DNA from: Spirochaetaceae bacterium
GTDB taxonomy: Bacteria > Spirochaetota > Spirochaetia > Treponematales > Breznakiellaceae
Length of the DNA stretch: 22,087 nt
Direction of reading: 5' to 3'
Assembly (NCBI GenBank): GCA_031279895.1
Contig: JAITHR010000246.1
Span: 1-22,087 of the forward strand
The notes beneath the pieces were generated by a model that worked only from the letters and a program-made list of their open reading frames with translations, was not told the origin of the DNA and ran no database searches. Both the position numbers and the translations under genes were made by a program. Shown one piece after another: positions 1-7,680 of this stretch (position 1 is its first letter; the number at the start of each line of letters is the position of its first letter).

Positions 1-28
1 TTCTAATCCCCCACGTCTTTCCTAGTAA

Positions 29-286
29 AGAAGTACGCAGTCTTTGCCGGCTTTGAGCCGCGGGGCAGGAAGCTTATGAAACCGTCGGCAGCCTCCGGCT
101 GTTTTAAACAGCGTCATGCGAAGCGGCTGTAAGTACGCAAAGACCGGTTACAGGCGCGGCGCGGGAAGCTTATGGAACCGTCGGCAGCCTCCGGCTGTTT
201 TAAACAGCGTCATGCGAAGCGGCTGTAAGTACGCAAAGACCGGTTACAGGCGCGGCGCGGGAAGCTTATGAAGCAGCCGGAGGCTG
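29..286. repeat. Tandem 96-bp repeat carrying the hairpin core
   Basis: Two nearly identical 96-bp units occupy 68-163 and 164-259. A third begins at 260 and runs into the start of the MFS gene, and a diverged partial copy precedes the first (about 29-67). Each full unit holds GGAAGCTTATG, the hairpin core CAGCCTCCGGCTG (89-101 and 185-197), a small palindrome CTGTTTTAAACAG, and GCGTCATGCGAAGCGGC. The third copy has the core as CAGCCGGAGGCTG at 274-286. The first 28 bases show nothing I can name. No promoter for the MFS gene was found here. Confidence 0.9.
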
Positions 287-297
287 CGGAGGCTGTG

Positions 298-1479
298 ATG
301 AAAGCAACTATTTTTTTGGCTCTTATATACCTTACCTTTATCAGTCTTGGTTTGCCGGACCCCCTGCTCGGCGCCGTGTGGCCGGTTATGCGCGTGGAAC
401 TCGGCGCGTCGGTTGATATGGCCGGCATCATATCCGTCATTATTTCCGGCGGGACCATTATAAGCAGTCTCTGCTGCGGGCGTCTTGTGGGGCGCTTCGG
501 CGCGGGCATTGTTACGGCCTTGAGTGTGGTACTCACCGCCGGCGCGCTCGTGCTCGCGTCGTTTTCCCCTTCTGTCCTGTGGCTGTGCCTTGCGGCGGTT
601 CCCCTGGGGCTCGGCGGCGGTGCGGTGGACGCGGCGCTTAATAACTTCGTGGCCCTGCATTATACGCCGCGCCACATGAGTTGGCTCCACTCGTTCTGGG
701 GCGCCGGCGCGTTCGCCGGCCCGCTCATCATCGCCCGCTCCCTAAGCCGCGGGGACAACTGGCGCGGCGCGTACCTGACGCTGGGACTCATCCAGTCCGG
801 CATAAGCCTCCTTCTTATCGCGTCCCTGCCCCTCTGGAACAGGAAAGGCCGGACGCCGGCGCCGGCGTCGCGTGTCGGAGCGCCGGCAGGCGGCGCGGGT
901 GTCGGGGGCGTACTGCGTCTGCCGGGGGTGGCGCCGGCGCTGGCCACGTTTTTTCTCTACTGCGCCGCGGAATATACGGTAGGGCTGTGGGGCGCAAGCT
1001 TCCTCTGCGATGTCCGGGGCTTTACCAAATCCGCGGCAGCGCTTTCACTCTCGCTGTATTTCGCGGGTATCACGGTAGGCCGGCTGATTACGGGATTTCT
1101 GACCCTGCGTTTTAACGGTGCCGCGCTTATCCGCGGGGGGATTCTGGTCATTACCGCCGGCGCCGCGCTGCTCCTCCTGCCGCTCCCGCGGTTCCTCGCG
1201 TTTCCCGCGCTCCTTCTCATCGGCCTGGGGTGCGCGCCGGTCTACCCCAGTATGCTGCACCTGACGCCGGAACGCTTCGGGCCGGAGAATTCCCAGAAAA
1301 TCATCGGGTTCCAGATGGCCGGCGCGTATTGCGGCAGCACTTTCATGCCCCCGCTCGTGGGGTTTGCGGCGGCGCGTACCTCCCTGGGCATCATACCGGT
1401 CATCCTTTTCTGTTACGGAGTCGCTATGCTGTTCATCTCTGAAAAGATAAACCACCCGCCGGCGGCGGGTGGCACATAA
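298..1479 (+). CDS. MFS transporter (FucP-like or related)
   Basis: This is an integral inner-membrane transporter of the major facilitator superfamily; its substrate is unknown. The 393 residues are hydrophobic almost throughout, in a pattern that fits about 12 membrane segments. The first segment contains SLGLPDPLLGAVWP, and the loop GRLVGRFG matches the usual MFS loop 2-3 signature. The stretch ALNNFVALHY followed by WLHSFWGAGAFAGP resembles fucose-permease-like MFS proteins. I chose the ATG at 298 because GGAGG at 288-292 sits five bases before it. An ATG at 268 in the same frame would add ten residues encoded entirely by the intergenic repeat (MKQPEAAEAV). The last residues (HPPAAGGT) and the stop also lie inside a repeat block, with a perfect hairpin CCACCCGCC-GGC-GGCGGGTGG just before the stop. 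The gene is alone on its strand and converges on pth. Confidence 0.85.
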   Translation: MKATIFLALIYLTFISLGLPDPLLGAVWPVMRVELGASVDMAGIISVIISGGTIISSLCCGRLVGRFGAGIVTALSVVLTAGALVLASFSPSVLWLCLAAVPLGLGGGAVDAALNNFVALHYTPRHMSWLHSFWGAGAFAGPLIIARSLSRGDNWRGAYLTLGLIQSGISLLLIASLPLWNRKGRTPAPASRVGAPAGGAGVGGVLRLPGVAPALATFFLYCAAEYTVGLWGASFLCDVRGFTKSAAALSLSLYFAGITVGRLITGFLTLRFNGAALIRGGILVITAGAALLLLPLPRFLAFPALLLIGLGCAPVYPSMLHLTPERFGPENSQKIIGFQMAGAYCGSTFMPPLVGFAAARTSLGIIPVILFCYGVAMLFISEKINHPPAAGGT

Positions 1480-1591
1480 GCGTCATGCGAAGCGCGGCAA
1501 AGCCGGCGGCGACAGCTGAGGGGCGCGTGGCCGGAAGCGGCGGGACGCATGACGCTTTTGAAACCGCCGGAGGCTGCGGAGGCTGCGGAGG
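1455..1591. repeat. Repeat block between the convergent MFS and pth genes
   Basis: The block starts inside the MFS C-terminus with CCCGCCGGCGGCGG and continues with AAGCGTCATGCG and AGCGCGGC. An 11-bp perfect inverted repeat (AGCGTCATGCG near 1479 and CGCATGACGCT near 1546) spans the gap. The other side ends in a run of GCGGAGGCT triplets that reaches the pth stop codon. No T-rich intrinsic terminator is visible, so the inverted repeats may do that job for both genes. That last point is inference. Confidence 0.75.
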
Positions 1592-2221
1592 CTAGAGAAA
1601 ATCTTTTTTTGACCATGCGGGGAGGAGTGTTTCAGGGCCCCGCAGGAGGGCGCGGAGGAGCGCTTCCTTTGCGCCGGAAACGGTTCGGGAGAGGGCGGGT
1701 TCCTCGTCTTTGCCAAAGGCTTCCAGTACCCATCCTGCGATGTCCTTATGGGCCGGACGTCCGATCCCGATGCGGAGCCGCCAGAAATCGGGGGACCCAA
1801 GGGCGGCTTTGGCGGAACGGAGGCCGTTATGCCCGCCGAGCCCGCCGGAGAATTTCAGGGAAACCATTCCCAGCGGAAGCTCAAGTTCGTCATGGACCAC
1901 GAGAATATGTTCAGGGGGGATATGAAGGAAAGACGAGGCCGCGGCAATGGAGGCGCCGGAGCGGTTCATAAAGGTTTCGGGCATGAGGAAGTGTACCGGC
2001 GGGAGCGCGGCGGGAGGCGGCGTTTCTTCTTCCGCGAAGACCTCCCGAACCTGCTCGGCGAGCGCGGCGCCCGCAAGGGATGCGTAGAGACCCTGGTATT
2101 TACGCCGCCATGACAGGCCGAGCGCCGCGTCCAGAGAAGACGCCAGGATGCGTCCCGCGTTATGGCGCGTGCGGGCGTATTCGGGCCCCGGGTTCCCTAA
2201 AAAAGCAACTAATGTAGTCAT
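1592..2221 (-). CDS. pth: Peptidyl-tRNA hydrolase
   Basis: Pth cleaves the ester bond between peptide and tRNA in peptidyl-tRNAs that fall off the ribosome, which recycles tRNA in the cytoplasm. The family signature is clear: FLGNPGPEY with N10, then TRHNAG with the catalytic H20, PETFMNRSG, VHDELELPLG with the conserved Asp, and GGHNGLRS with the conserved His and Asn. At 209 residues it is slightly longer than the roughly 190-residue norm, mainly because of a Pro/Glu-rich insert (EEETPPPAALPP) near residue 70. The frame stays open to 2368, but those extra residues come from intergenic repeat sequence. The ATG at 2221 is preferred because GGGGAG lies just upstream and the protein then starts MTTLVAFLGNPG, as expected. 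It is a single-gene unit convergent with the MFS gene. Confidence 0.95.
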   Translation of the reverse strand: MTTLVAFLGNPGPEYARTRHNAGRILASSLDAALGLSWRRKYQGLYASLAGAALAEQVREVFAEEETPPPAALPPVHFLMPETFMNRSGASIAAASSFLHIPPEHILVVHDELELPLGMVSLKFSGGLGGHNGLRSAKAALGSPDFWRLRIGIGRPAHKDIAGWVLEAFGKDEEPALSRTVSGAKEALLRALLRGPETLLPAWSKKDFL

Positions 2222-2231
2222 ACGTCTCCCC

Positions 2232-2260
2232 ATCCTACCGGCAGTCCGGCCTTCAATCAA
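2232..2260 (-). promoter_or_regulatory. Candidate sigma-70 promoter for pth
   Basis: On the minus strand, TTGATT (2260-2255) and TAGGAT (2237-2232) are separated by 17 bp. The predicted start near 2225 leaves a leader of only about four bases, yet a GGGGAG Shine-Dalgarno-like run precedes the ATG. The -35 box begins two bases after a repeat hairpin core (2263-2275). Confidence 0.5.
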
Positions 2261-2430
2261 GCCAGCCTCCGGCTGTTCCAAAAGCGTCATGTATCGCGCT
2301 CCGAACCACGACTGTCCGCTTACTGCGCCGCGCCGTTGATAAGCAGTCGGCGCGAGAGAAAGGCGCACGGCAGGAAGCTTATGGAACAGCCGGAGGCTGC
2401 GGAGGCTGCGGAGGCTGTATGGAAAAGAGC
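2261..2430. repeat. Divergent intergenic repeats between pth and purE
   Basis: The gap holds hairpin cores in both orientations: CAGCCTCCGGCTG at 2263-2275 and CAGCCGGAGGCTG at 2387-2399. It also has the AAAGCGTCATG block (about 2280), CGACTGTCCGCTTA (about 2309), GGAAGCTTATG (about 2373), and three GCGGAGGCTG-type triplet repeats up to 2418. No small gene is convincing here. Confidence 0.8.
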
Positions 2431-2459
2431 TTGTTTTCGTTTTAATCTCGTACTATATT
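2431..2459 (+). promoter_or_regulatory. Sigma-70 promoter of the purE operon, predicted leaderless
   Basis: TTGTTT (2431-2436) and TATATT (2454-2459) are separated by exactly 17 bp. Counting seven bases from the end of the -10 box puts the start site at 2466, the A of the purE ATG. No Shine-Dalgarno sequence lies between the -10 box and the ATG. This leaves no room for a purine riboswitch in a leader. Confidence 0.7.
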
Positions 2460-2465
2460 TCTAGT

Positions 2466-2942
2466 ATGAAAGTTGCCATTATTATGGGTTCCCCATCGGA
2501 CAAGCCGGTTATGGGGAAAGCCGCCGACGCGCTGCGGGAACTGGAGGTTGACTTCTCGGCGTGGGTTTTATCCGCGCACCGTGCGCCTGAGGCGCTGAGG
2601 GCCGCGGTCTCCCGCTTTGAGGAAGAGGGGGTCGAGGCGGTCATCGCCGGCGCCGGCCTTGCGGCGCACCTCCCCGGGGTTATCGCAAGCCAGACCCTCA
2701 TTCCGGTTATCGGGGTGCCTATCGTGTCCGGCGCTTTGGGCGGGCTTGACGCGCTGCTTTCTATGGTACAGATGCCGAAACCGGTGCCGGTGGCGGTCGT
2801 CGGCGTGGATAACGGCGCCAATGCCGCGTATCTGGCCTGCCGTATCCTCGCGGTAAAATATCCCGCGCTCCGCGAGCGGCTTTCCCGCTTTCACTGCCAA
2901 ATGCAAGCGGACGGCGCTTCCAAAGAGGAAGCGGCGTTATAA
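2466..2942 (+). CDS. purE: PurE, class I-type N5-CAIR mutase
   Basis: PurE carries out the carboxylation step of de novo purine synthesis; class I enzymes rearrange N5-CAIR to CAIR. The 158-residue protein has the phosphate-binding start [12 protein letters not shown], the SAHRAPE motif with the catalytic His (H38), [17 protein letters not shown], and [22 protein letters not shown] and MVQMP are class I features; class II AIR carboxylases have a GRSNALSG and SLRMPSG type sequence instead. The length is normal. It is the first gene of the operon and is followed by purC after three bases. No purK, which supplies the class I substrate, is nearby. The start is fixed by conservation and by the promoter directly before it. 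Confidence 0.93.
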   Translation: MKVAIIMGSPSDKPVMGKAADALRELEVDFSAWVLSAHRAPEALRAAVSRFEEEGVEAVIAGAGLAAHLPGVIASQTLIPVIGVPIVSGALGGLDALLSMVQMPKPVPVAVVGVDNGANAAYLACRILAVKYPALRERLSRFHCQMQADGASKEEAAL

Positions 2943-2945
2943 AAC

Positions 2946-3692
2946 ATGAAAAATATACCTGCCGTAAAGAATATGCAAAAAGAGAACCTCCTCTATGAAG
3001 GCAAGGCGAAAAAAGTATACGCCACGGAACGGGAAGATACGGTTATCATCTCCTATAAAGACGACGCGACCGCGTTTAACGGCGCGAAAAAAGGGCAGAT
3101 AGCGGAGAAGGGCATCATAAATAACCGGATCGCCTCCCGCCTTTTCGAGCTTCTCGAACAGGCCGGCGTAGCCACCCACTTTATCTCCCGCCTTTCAGAG
3201 CGGGATATGCTGTGCAAAAAGGCGCGGATTATCCCGCTTGAGGTCATTGTCCGCAATGCCGCCGCAGGTTCTATGGCAAAGCGGCTGGGCATTGCGGAAG
3301 GCACCCCGCTTAAGACCACCGTGTTCGAGCTTTCCTATAAAGACGACGCGCTGGGGGACCCGCTCATTAACGAATACCACGCGGTTGCTATCGGGGTCTC
3401 GACCTTTGAAGAAATCAAAACCCTTTTTGGCCGCGCATCGCAAGTCAATCAGATCCTCTCCGGCTTCTTTCGTTGCCGGGGCATCACGCTCATTGACTTT
3501 AAACTTGAGTTCGGGCGTACACAAAGCGGCGCTTTGGTCCTTGCCGACGAGATTTCACCGGATACCTGCCGTTTCTGGGACGCTGCTACCAACGAGAAGC
3601 TGGACAAGGACCGGTTCCGGCGGGATATGGGAAACGTGAAAGACGCATACGCCGCGGTTCTTGAAAAAGTAACGGACGATGCCGGCCTGTGA
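2946..3692 (+). CDS. purC: SAICAR synthetase PurC
   Basis: PurC couples CAIR with aspartate using ATP to make SAICAR, the step after PurE. Diagnostic stretches are [14 protein letters not shown] at the N-terminus, the [24 protein letters not shown] region, [20 protein letters not shown], and [14 protein letters not shown]. At 248 residues it matches the usual bacterial size of about 235-245. GAGGAAG near the end of purE could serve the first ATG at 2946; a second in-frame ATG at 2973 would give a start closer to most homologues but lacks a clear Shine-Dalgarno sequence. The three-base gap to purE indicates co-transcription and probably translational coupling. Confidence 0.95.
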   Translation: MKNIPAVKNMQKENLLYEGKAKKVYATEREDTVIISYKDDATAFNGAKKGQIAEKGIINNRIASRLFELLEQAGVATHFISRLSERDMLCKKARIIPLEVIVRNAAAGSMAKRLGIAEGTPLKTTVFELSYKDDALGDPLINEYHAVAIGVSTFEEIKTLFGRASQVNQILSGFFRCRGITLIDFKLEFGRTQSGALVLADEISPDTCRFWDAATNEKLDKDRFRRDMGNVKDAYAAVLEKVTDDAGL

Positions 3693-3722
3693 AGGCGGCG
3701 GTTCGACGCGGAGGTGGGGAAA

Positions 3723-5168
3723 ATGCGTATACGCGCCGTAGGAGAGGGGGAAAACCGGAAAAGAACCCCGGATGAACCGGACGAAGCGGACAAACTCCGT
3801 GAATCGTGCGGGGTTTTCGGCGTGTTTTCAAACGAATCGGAGAAAGACGCCGCGCCGCTTGTGTATTACGGGCTTTTTTCCCTCCAGCACCGGGGCCAGG
3901 AGAGCGCGGGCATCGCGGCGGTGAAAGACCGGACGCTGGAATGCCGCAAGGGGCTGGGGCTGGTGGGCGAAGTGTTTGACCAGACGCTCCTTCGCCAGAT
4001 ACGGGGGTCCGCCGCGGTGGGCCATGTGCGCTACTCAACGTGCGGGGAGAACGTGATTGAGAACGTCCAGCCGTTTGTAAGCCGCTTTAAGCTCGGCTCC
4101 CTTGCTATCGCCCACAACGGCACCCTTACGAACGCGGATGTGGTGCGGGAGCTTCTCGAAGACGCGGGAATCGGGTTTACCTCGTCAAGCGACAGCGAGG
4201 TTATCATCAATCTTATTGCCAAAAACTACCGGAAGGGTCTTGAGCGGGCGCTCACCGACACGATTAAATTCATAAAGGGATCCTACGCGCTCGTGATACT
4301 CACTGACGACGCGCTGGTTGGCGCGCGGGACCCGAACGGCATCCGGCCCCTGTGTTTGGGGAAGCTGGAAGAGAGCTGGATTCTGGCAAGCGAGTCCTGC
4401 GCCATTGACGCGGTAGGCGGCGATTTCGTGCGGGATGTGGAACCCGGAGAAGTGGTTATCATTACGAAGGGCCAGGTGCTTTCGTTCAGTTTCAGCGAAA
4501 AAACCCGACGGGCGGTCTGCGCGTTCGAGTACGTGTACTTCGCCCGACCGGACAGCGTTATTGACGGTCTTGACGTGTACGGCGCCCGCACCCGCGCAGG
4601 CCATATTCTGGGGCGGGAATCCGCGGTGGTGGCGGACTTGGTTATAGGCGTGCCCGACTCGGGCTGCGCCGCGGCTATCGGCTACAGCAGGGCCACCGGC
4701 ACCCCCTTCGGCCTGGGGATTGTCAAAAGCAAGTATATAGGACGGACCTTTATCGCCCCCGGGCAGGATGCGCGGGAAAAAGCGGTTTCGGTGAAACACA
4801 ACATTATCCGTAGCGAGGTGGAAGGGAAGCGGGTGGTGCTCATTGACGACTCAATCGTGCGCGGCACCACAAGCCGGCGCCTCGTGGCGCTACTCCGGTC
4901 AGCGGGAGCGCGGGAAGTGCATATCCGCGTATGTTCCCCGCCGGTGCGATTCCCCTGCTTCTTCGGCATCGATACCCCGCACCGTAAGGACCTTATCAGT
5001 AATAAATCCGACGCGCTGGAGCTGTGCGCGGATTTGGGCGCGGACAGCCTCATCTTTCTCTCAGTGGACGGACTGCTTGAGTCCCTTGACGGGGACGGCG
5101 GCTACTGCCTGGGCTGTTTTACCGGAGAATATCCCATATCGGTTCCGGGAGAGGCGGGGAATAGTTGA
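3723..5168 (+). CDS. purF: Amidophosphoribosyltransferase PurF
   Basis: PurF makes phosphoribosylamine from PRPP and glutamine, the first committed step of purine synthesis. The Ntn-type glutaminase domain comes first, with the nucleophile in SCGVFG at Cys29. The 28 residues before it would be a propeptide, longer than the 11 of the Bacillus enzyme. The phosphoribosyltransferase domain has the PRPP loop VVLIDDSIVRGTTS (about 371-384). Four cysteines fit the 4Fe-4S ligands of Bacillus-type PurF: the one in VCAFEYVYFARPDS (Cys266), VRFPCFFGID (Cys412), and CLGCFTG (Cys462 and Cys465). An iron-sulfur, cleaved, oxygen-sensitive enzyme is therefore expected. The ATG at 3723 is chosen over a GTG at 3714 because GGAGGT (3710-3715) lies seven bases before it. 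The 3' end overlaps the next start. Confidence 0.95.
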   Translation: MRIRAVGEGENRKRTPDEPDEADKLRESCGVFGVFSNESEKDAAPLVYYGLFSLQHRGQESAGIAAVKDRTLECRKGLGLVGEVFDQTLLRQIRGSAAVGHVRYSTCGENVIENVQPFVSRFKLGSLAIAHNGTLTNADVVRELLEDAGIGFTSSSDSEVIINLIAKNYRKGLERALTDTIKFIKGSYALVILTDDALVGARDPNGIRPLCLGKLEESWILASESCAIDAVGGDFVRDVEPGEVVIITKGQVLSFSFSEKTRRAVCAFEYVYFARPDSVIDGLDVYGARTRAGHILGRESAVVADLVIGVPDSGCAAAIGYSRATGTPFGLGIVKSKYIGRTFIAPGQDAREKAVSVKHNIIRSEVEGKRVVLIDDSIVRGTTSRRLVALLRSAGAREVHIRVCSPPVRFPCFFGIDTPHRKDLISNKSDALELCADLGADSLIFLSVDGLLESLDGDGGYCLGCFTGEYPISVPGEAGNS

Positions 5169-6448
5169 AAGGGTCTTGGGTATCTCAAAAGCGCGGCGGC
5201 GAGACGGCGCGCTTCCTCTTTTTCTTTTTCACCCTCTCTCTTTCCCTCTTTTCTTTCTTTATTTTCTTCTCTTCATTTTCTTCCTCTCCGTTTGCTTTTA
5301 CTTCCGGGACCACCCCCAACCCTTCCGGCCTTAAGAAAGAAGCGCCGCCCCGCCGAATGCCTGAAGGAACCGAGTCGGCTGCCGGAAATGAGGGGGCCGC
5401 GCCGGAATCGGCGCCCGGTTCGCGGAAACTGACCATCGTGGCCGCAGGAGATAACCTTATCCACGACGTCATAATTCAGGCTGCCGAAAAAGACGGCACC
5501 CATGACTTCACCCCGTTTTACGCGCCGGTAAAGCCCCTCATTCAGGATGCGGATATTGCCTTTATCAATCAGGAAACCCTCCTGGGGGGCAAGGATTTCG
5601 GCTATTCCGGGTACCCGCGCTTTAACTCGCCCCAAGCGGTGGGGAGCGCCCTTCTTGACGCGGGGTTCGACGTGATAAACCACGCGAACAACCACGTCAT
5701 GGACAAGGGGGAGGGCGCGGTCTTTGCGACTATGGACTTCTGGGATGCCCGTCCCCACGGGGTATACCTTGGTATCCGCCGGTCCCAGGCATTGCGGGAC
5801 ACGCCGCTTGTCATCGAAAAGAACGGCATCAGGCTGGGGTTTCTCGCCTATACCTACGACACCAACGGGCTTCCCGCGCCCAAAGACAAACCCTACCTCG
5901 TGTCCCTTATTGACACGCAGAAAATGGCGAAAGAACTCAAGGATCTCCGTCAGCGCTGTGATTTTCTGGTGGTGTCCATGCATTGGGGAACCGAATATGA
6001 ACAGGCCCCTAACCGCAGGCAGGAAGAGCTGGCGCGTTTTCTGGCGCGGCATCAGGCGGACCTTATCATAGGCCATCACCCCCATGTGCTTCAACCGGTG
6101 GTTACGCTGCCGCGTCCCGACGCGGGAAAGACCCTCTGTTTCTATTCCCTGGGCAATTTTCTGTCCGCTCAAGACGCGAACCCCACCCTGCTGGGGGGTC
6201 TTCTCTATGTCCGGCTCGCCAAGACCGAAAGCGGTACGGCGGTTGAACAGGCGGGGCTTATCCCGCTTGTTACCCATTACGAGGAAGGATACGAAGCCTT
6301 TCGGGTCTATCCCCTCTATGATTATACCGAGACTCTCGCGGCGGCGCATAGAAACAAAACCCGAAGCAACCTCAGTCTTTCCTATTTGCGTTCCTTAGCC
6401 GATAAAGCCGCCGGAGCGTTGCTTCTGGACGCTAATCCTTTTAAGTAA
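5165..6448 (+). CDS. CapA-like metallophosphatase-fold protein, exported
   Basis: This belongs to the PGA_cap/CapA family, whose members have a calcineurin-like fold and are linked to poly-gamma-glutamate capsule synthesis or to related envelope functions. Its role here is unknown. Motifs in order: LTIVAAGDNLIHD (GD at 95-96), INQET (N135), NHANNHVMDKG (172-182), SMHWGTEYE (271-279), GHHPHVLQ (303-310) and SLGNFLS. The N-terminus has a very Phe-rich hydrophobic stretch (17-47) that should act as a signal peptide or anchor. The start is a TTG at 5165 that overlaps the purF TGA, with GGCGGGG just before it; no ATG is available near the signal sequence. The first 90 codons include a long pyrimidine tract. 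It appears co-transcribed with the purine genes, although the functions have no obvious link. Confidence 0.85.
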   Translation: MKGSWVSQKRGGETARFLFFFFTLSLSLFSFFIFFSSFSSSPFAFTSGTTPNPSGLKKEAPPRRMPEGTESAAGNEGAAPESAPGSRKLTIVAAGDNLIHDVIIQAAEKDGTHDFTPFYAPVKPLIQDADIAFINQETLLGGKDFGYSGYPRFNSPQAVGSALLDAGFDVINHANNHVMDKGEGAVFATMDFWDARPHGVYLGIRRSQALRDTPLVIEKNGIRLGFLAYTYDTNGLPAPKDKPYLVSLIDTQKMAKELKDLRQRCDFLVVSMHWGTEYEQAPNRRQEELARFLARHQADLIIGHHPHVLQPVVTLPRPDAGKTLCFYSLGNFLSAQDANPTLLGGLLYVRLAKTESGTAVEQAGLIPLVTHYEEGYEAFRVYPLYDYTETLAAAHRNKTRSNLSLSYLRSLADKAAGALLLDANPFK

Positions 6449-6462
6449 TTTTGGAGGGGGAT

Positions 6463-7533
6463 ATGCAGAGCGTATTTATTTTTGAAGATTTAGTCTATGT
6501 AAAGGACGAGGTGATTCGCGCCATTGCGGATCAGATGAGTATCGGGGAGCTGGCATGGGCGCTGACGCGGGAAAACGAGCATATCCGCAAGCACTTCTTT
6601 AACAATCTCTCATGGGACGACCTTAACCTGCTCAAGAAAAAACTCCACGAGGTTATCACCTTCGACCTTCAGAAGAAGAAGGCCGCCCATAAGAAGCTTT
6701 TTGCCGTGGTGGGTACGCTCCCTGAGTACCGAAACGTCCGATTCCAGCAGGGTTTTGACAGTCAGGAGGACTTTGAGGGATTCCTCACCAAAGCCTCCCT
6801 TCCGGCGGAACCGGTATACGGCGTTTCCGGCGCCGAGACCCCGGTGTGCCGGTTCTTTGAAACCCCGGATAGCGGGCGGCTCCTCCAGGAAACCCTGGCG
6901 AAAAACAAGGCCGACGGCGCGGGGACCCTGCGGCTCCCCAATTCCGCCATACAGCTCGTCAATTTTGCCGTGTGTCCCAAGTGCGGGCGCCTCTTTTCTT
7001 TTAAGGAGCTTGCCCAGTATTACGCCCGCCCCCGACCGGACTCGCAGTACAAGGCGCCGGCGGATCAGACGCGGGAAGACGCCCGTATGTTCTGTTCGGC
7101 CTGCGTACTCTATTTTATCCCGTCCCTTCTCGTAGTCGGCGGCAAGCCGGAACGGGAAACCCAGTTTCTCAGCAGGCTGCAAACCATGTACTTCATCGAA
7201 CAGCATTTCGCCCGTCGCGACGTGCGGGTCCTCTCCAACAATGACGAGAACTTCGTGCGAAAAGACAAGTTCCACACGAAAAGTATGCCCAAAGAAACCG
7301 CCTCGGTTCAGCTGTTCCTGAATAATAGTATCGCGGCCTATACGACCGAAACGCCGGCTGCCTCCAAAGCGCTCGTAAAGGGTATTTTAAACGATGTGTT
7401 CTTAAAAGAGTTGGAAGAAAAGCCCGCGCTTGTGTGTAATCTGGTGTACTATACGCCGCCGGCGCTCATACCCAATCTTATCGAAGGCGCCAACGTTGCC
7501 TGTAGCGACGCGATTTTCGGCGTCTGGCAATAG
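6463..7533 (+). CDS. Unknown protein with FliG-like N-terminal segment and zinc ribbon
   Basis: I do not recognise the whole 356-residue protein. Two parts stand out. Residues 3-63 read FIFEDLVYVKDEVIRAI, then MSIGELAWALTRENEHIRKH and FFNNLSWDDLNLLKKKL, which resembles the repeat in the middle and C-terminal parts of the flagellar switch protein FliG (FEDIV-L-D, then DLA-ALKG, then NMS-RA--L). Further on, CPKCG (171-175) and CSAC (211-214) form a likely four-cysteine zinc ribbon separated by 36 residues. No signal peptide or membrane segment is seen. The ATG at 6463 is chosen because GGAGGGGG (6453-6460) precedes it closely. The gene follows the CapA-like gene after 14 bases, and its stop codon directly abuts the tRNA-His gene on the other strand. 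Confidence 0.75.
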   Translation: MQSVFIFEDLVYVKDEVIRAIADQMSIGELAWALTRENEHIRKHFFNNLSWDDLNLLKKKLHEVITFDLQKKKAAHKKLFAVVGTLPEYRNVRFQQGFDSQEDFEGFLTKASLPAEPVYGVSGAETPVCRFFETPDSGRLLQETLAKNKADGAGTLRLPNSAIQLVNFAVCPKCGRLFSFKELAQYYARPRPDSQYKAPADQTREDARMFCSACVLYFIPSLLVVGGKPERETQFLSRLQTMYFIEQHFARRDVRVLSNNDENFVRKDKFHTKSMPKETASVQLFLNNSIAAYTTETPAASKALVKGILNDVFLKELEEKPALVCNLVYYTPPALIPNLIEGANVACSDAIFGVWQ

Positions 7534-7606
7534 GGTGGATGACGGGGTTTGAACCCGCGACAGCCAGATCCACAATCTGGTGCTCTACCACTGAACTACA
7601 TCCACC
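7534..7606 (-). tRNA. tRNA-His (GTG)
   Basis: A full cloverleaf can be drawn on the minus strand. The acceptor stem is GTGGATG/CATCCAC, with an extra 5' G (position -1, base 7606) opposite C73 (base 7534), the hallmark of tRNA-His. The anticodon stem is CCAGA/TCTGG with loop TTGTGGA and anticodon GTG at 7573-7571. The T arm has loop TTCAAAC. CCA is not encoded, since CTA follows C73. The mature 3' end touches the stop codon of the convergent upstream gene. Confidence 0.97.
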
Positions 7607-7616
7607 ATCTAGTCCC

Positions 7617-7645
7617 ATTATGGTTATACGCGGACCGGTTGTCAA
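7617..7645 (-). promoter_or_regulatory. Sigma-70 promoter of tRNA-His
   Basis: On the minus strand TTGACA (7645-7640) and CATAAT (7622-7617) are separated by exactly 17 bp. The predicted start at about 7610 is four bases before the tRNA 5' end. The -35 box is a perfect consensus. Confidence 0.8.
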
Positions 7646-7680
7646 GTAACAATACACGTTTTTCTTCCGTCTCCGCAGCC

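Noticed and set aside
5454..5462. DnaA-box-like TTATCCACG
   Set aside because: A single near match inside the conserved CapA coding sequence, with no cluster or origin genes.
5273..6349. 358-codon open frame on the minus strand
   Set aside because: It is antisense to the CapA-like gene, which has all family motifs; high GC leaves the opposite strand open.
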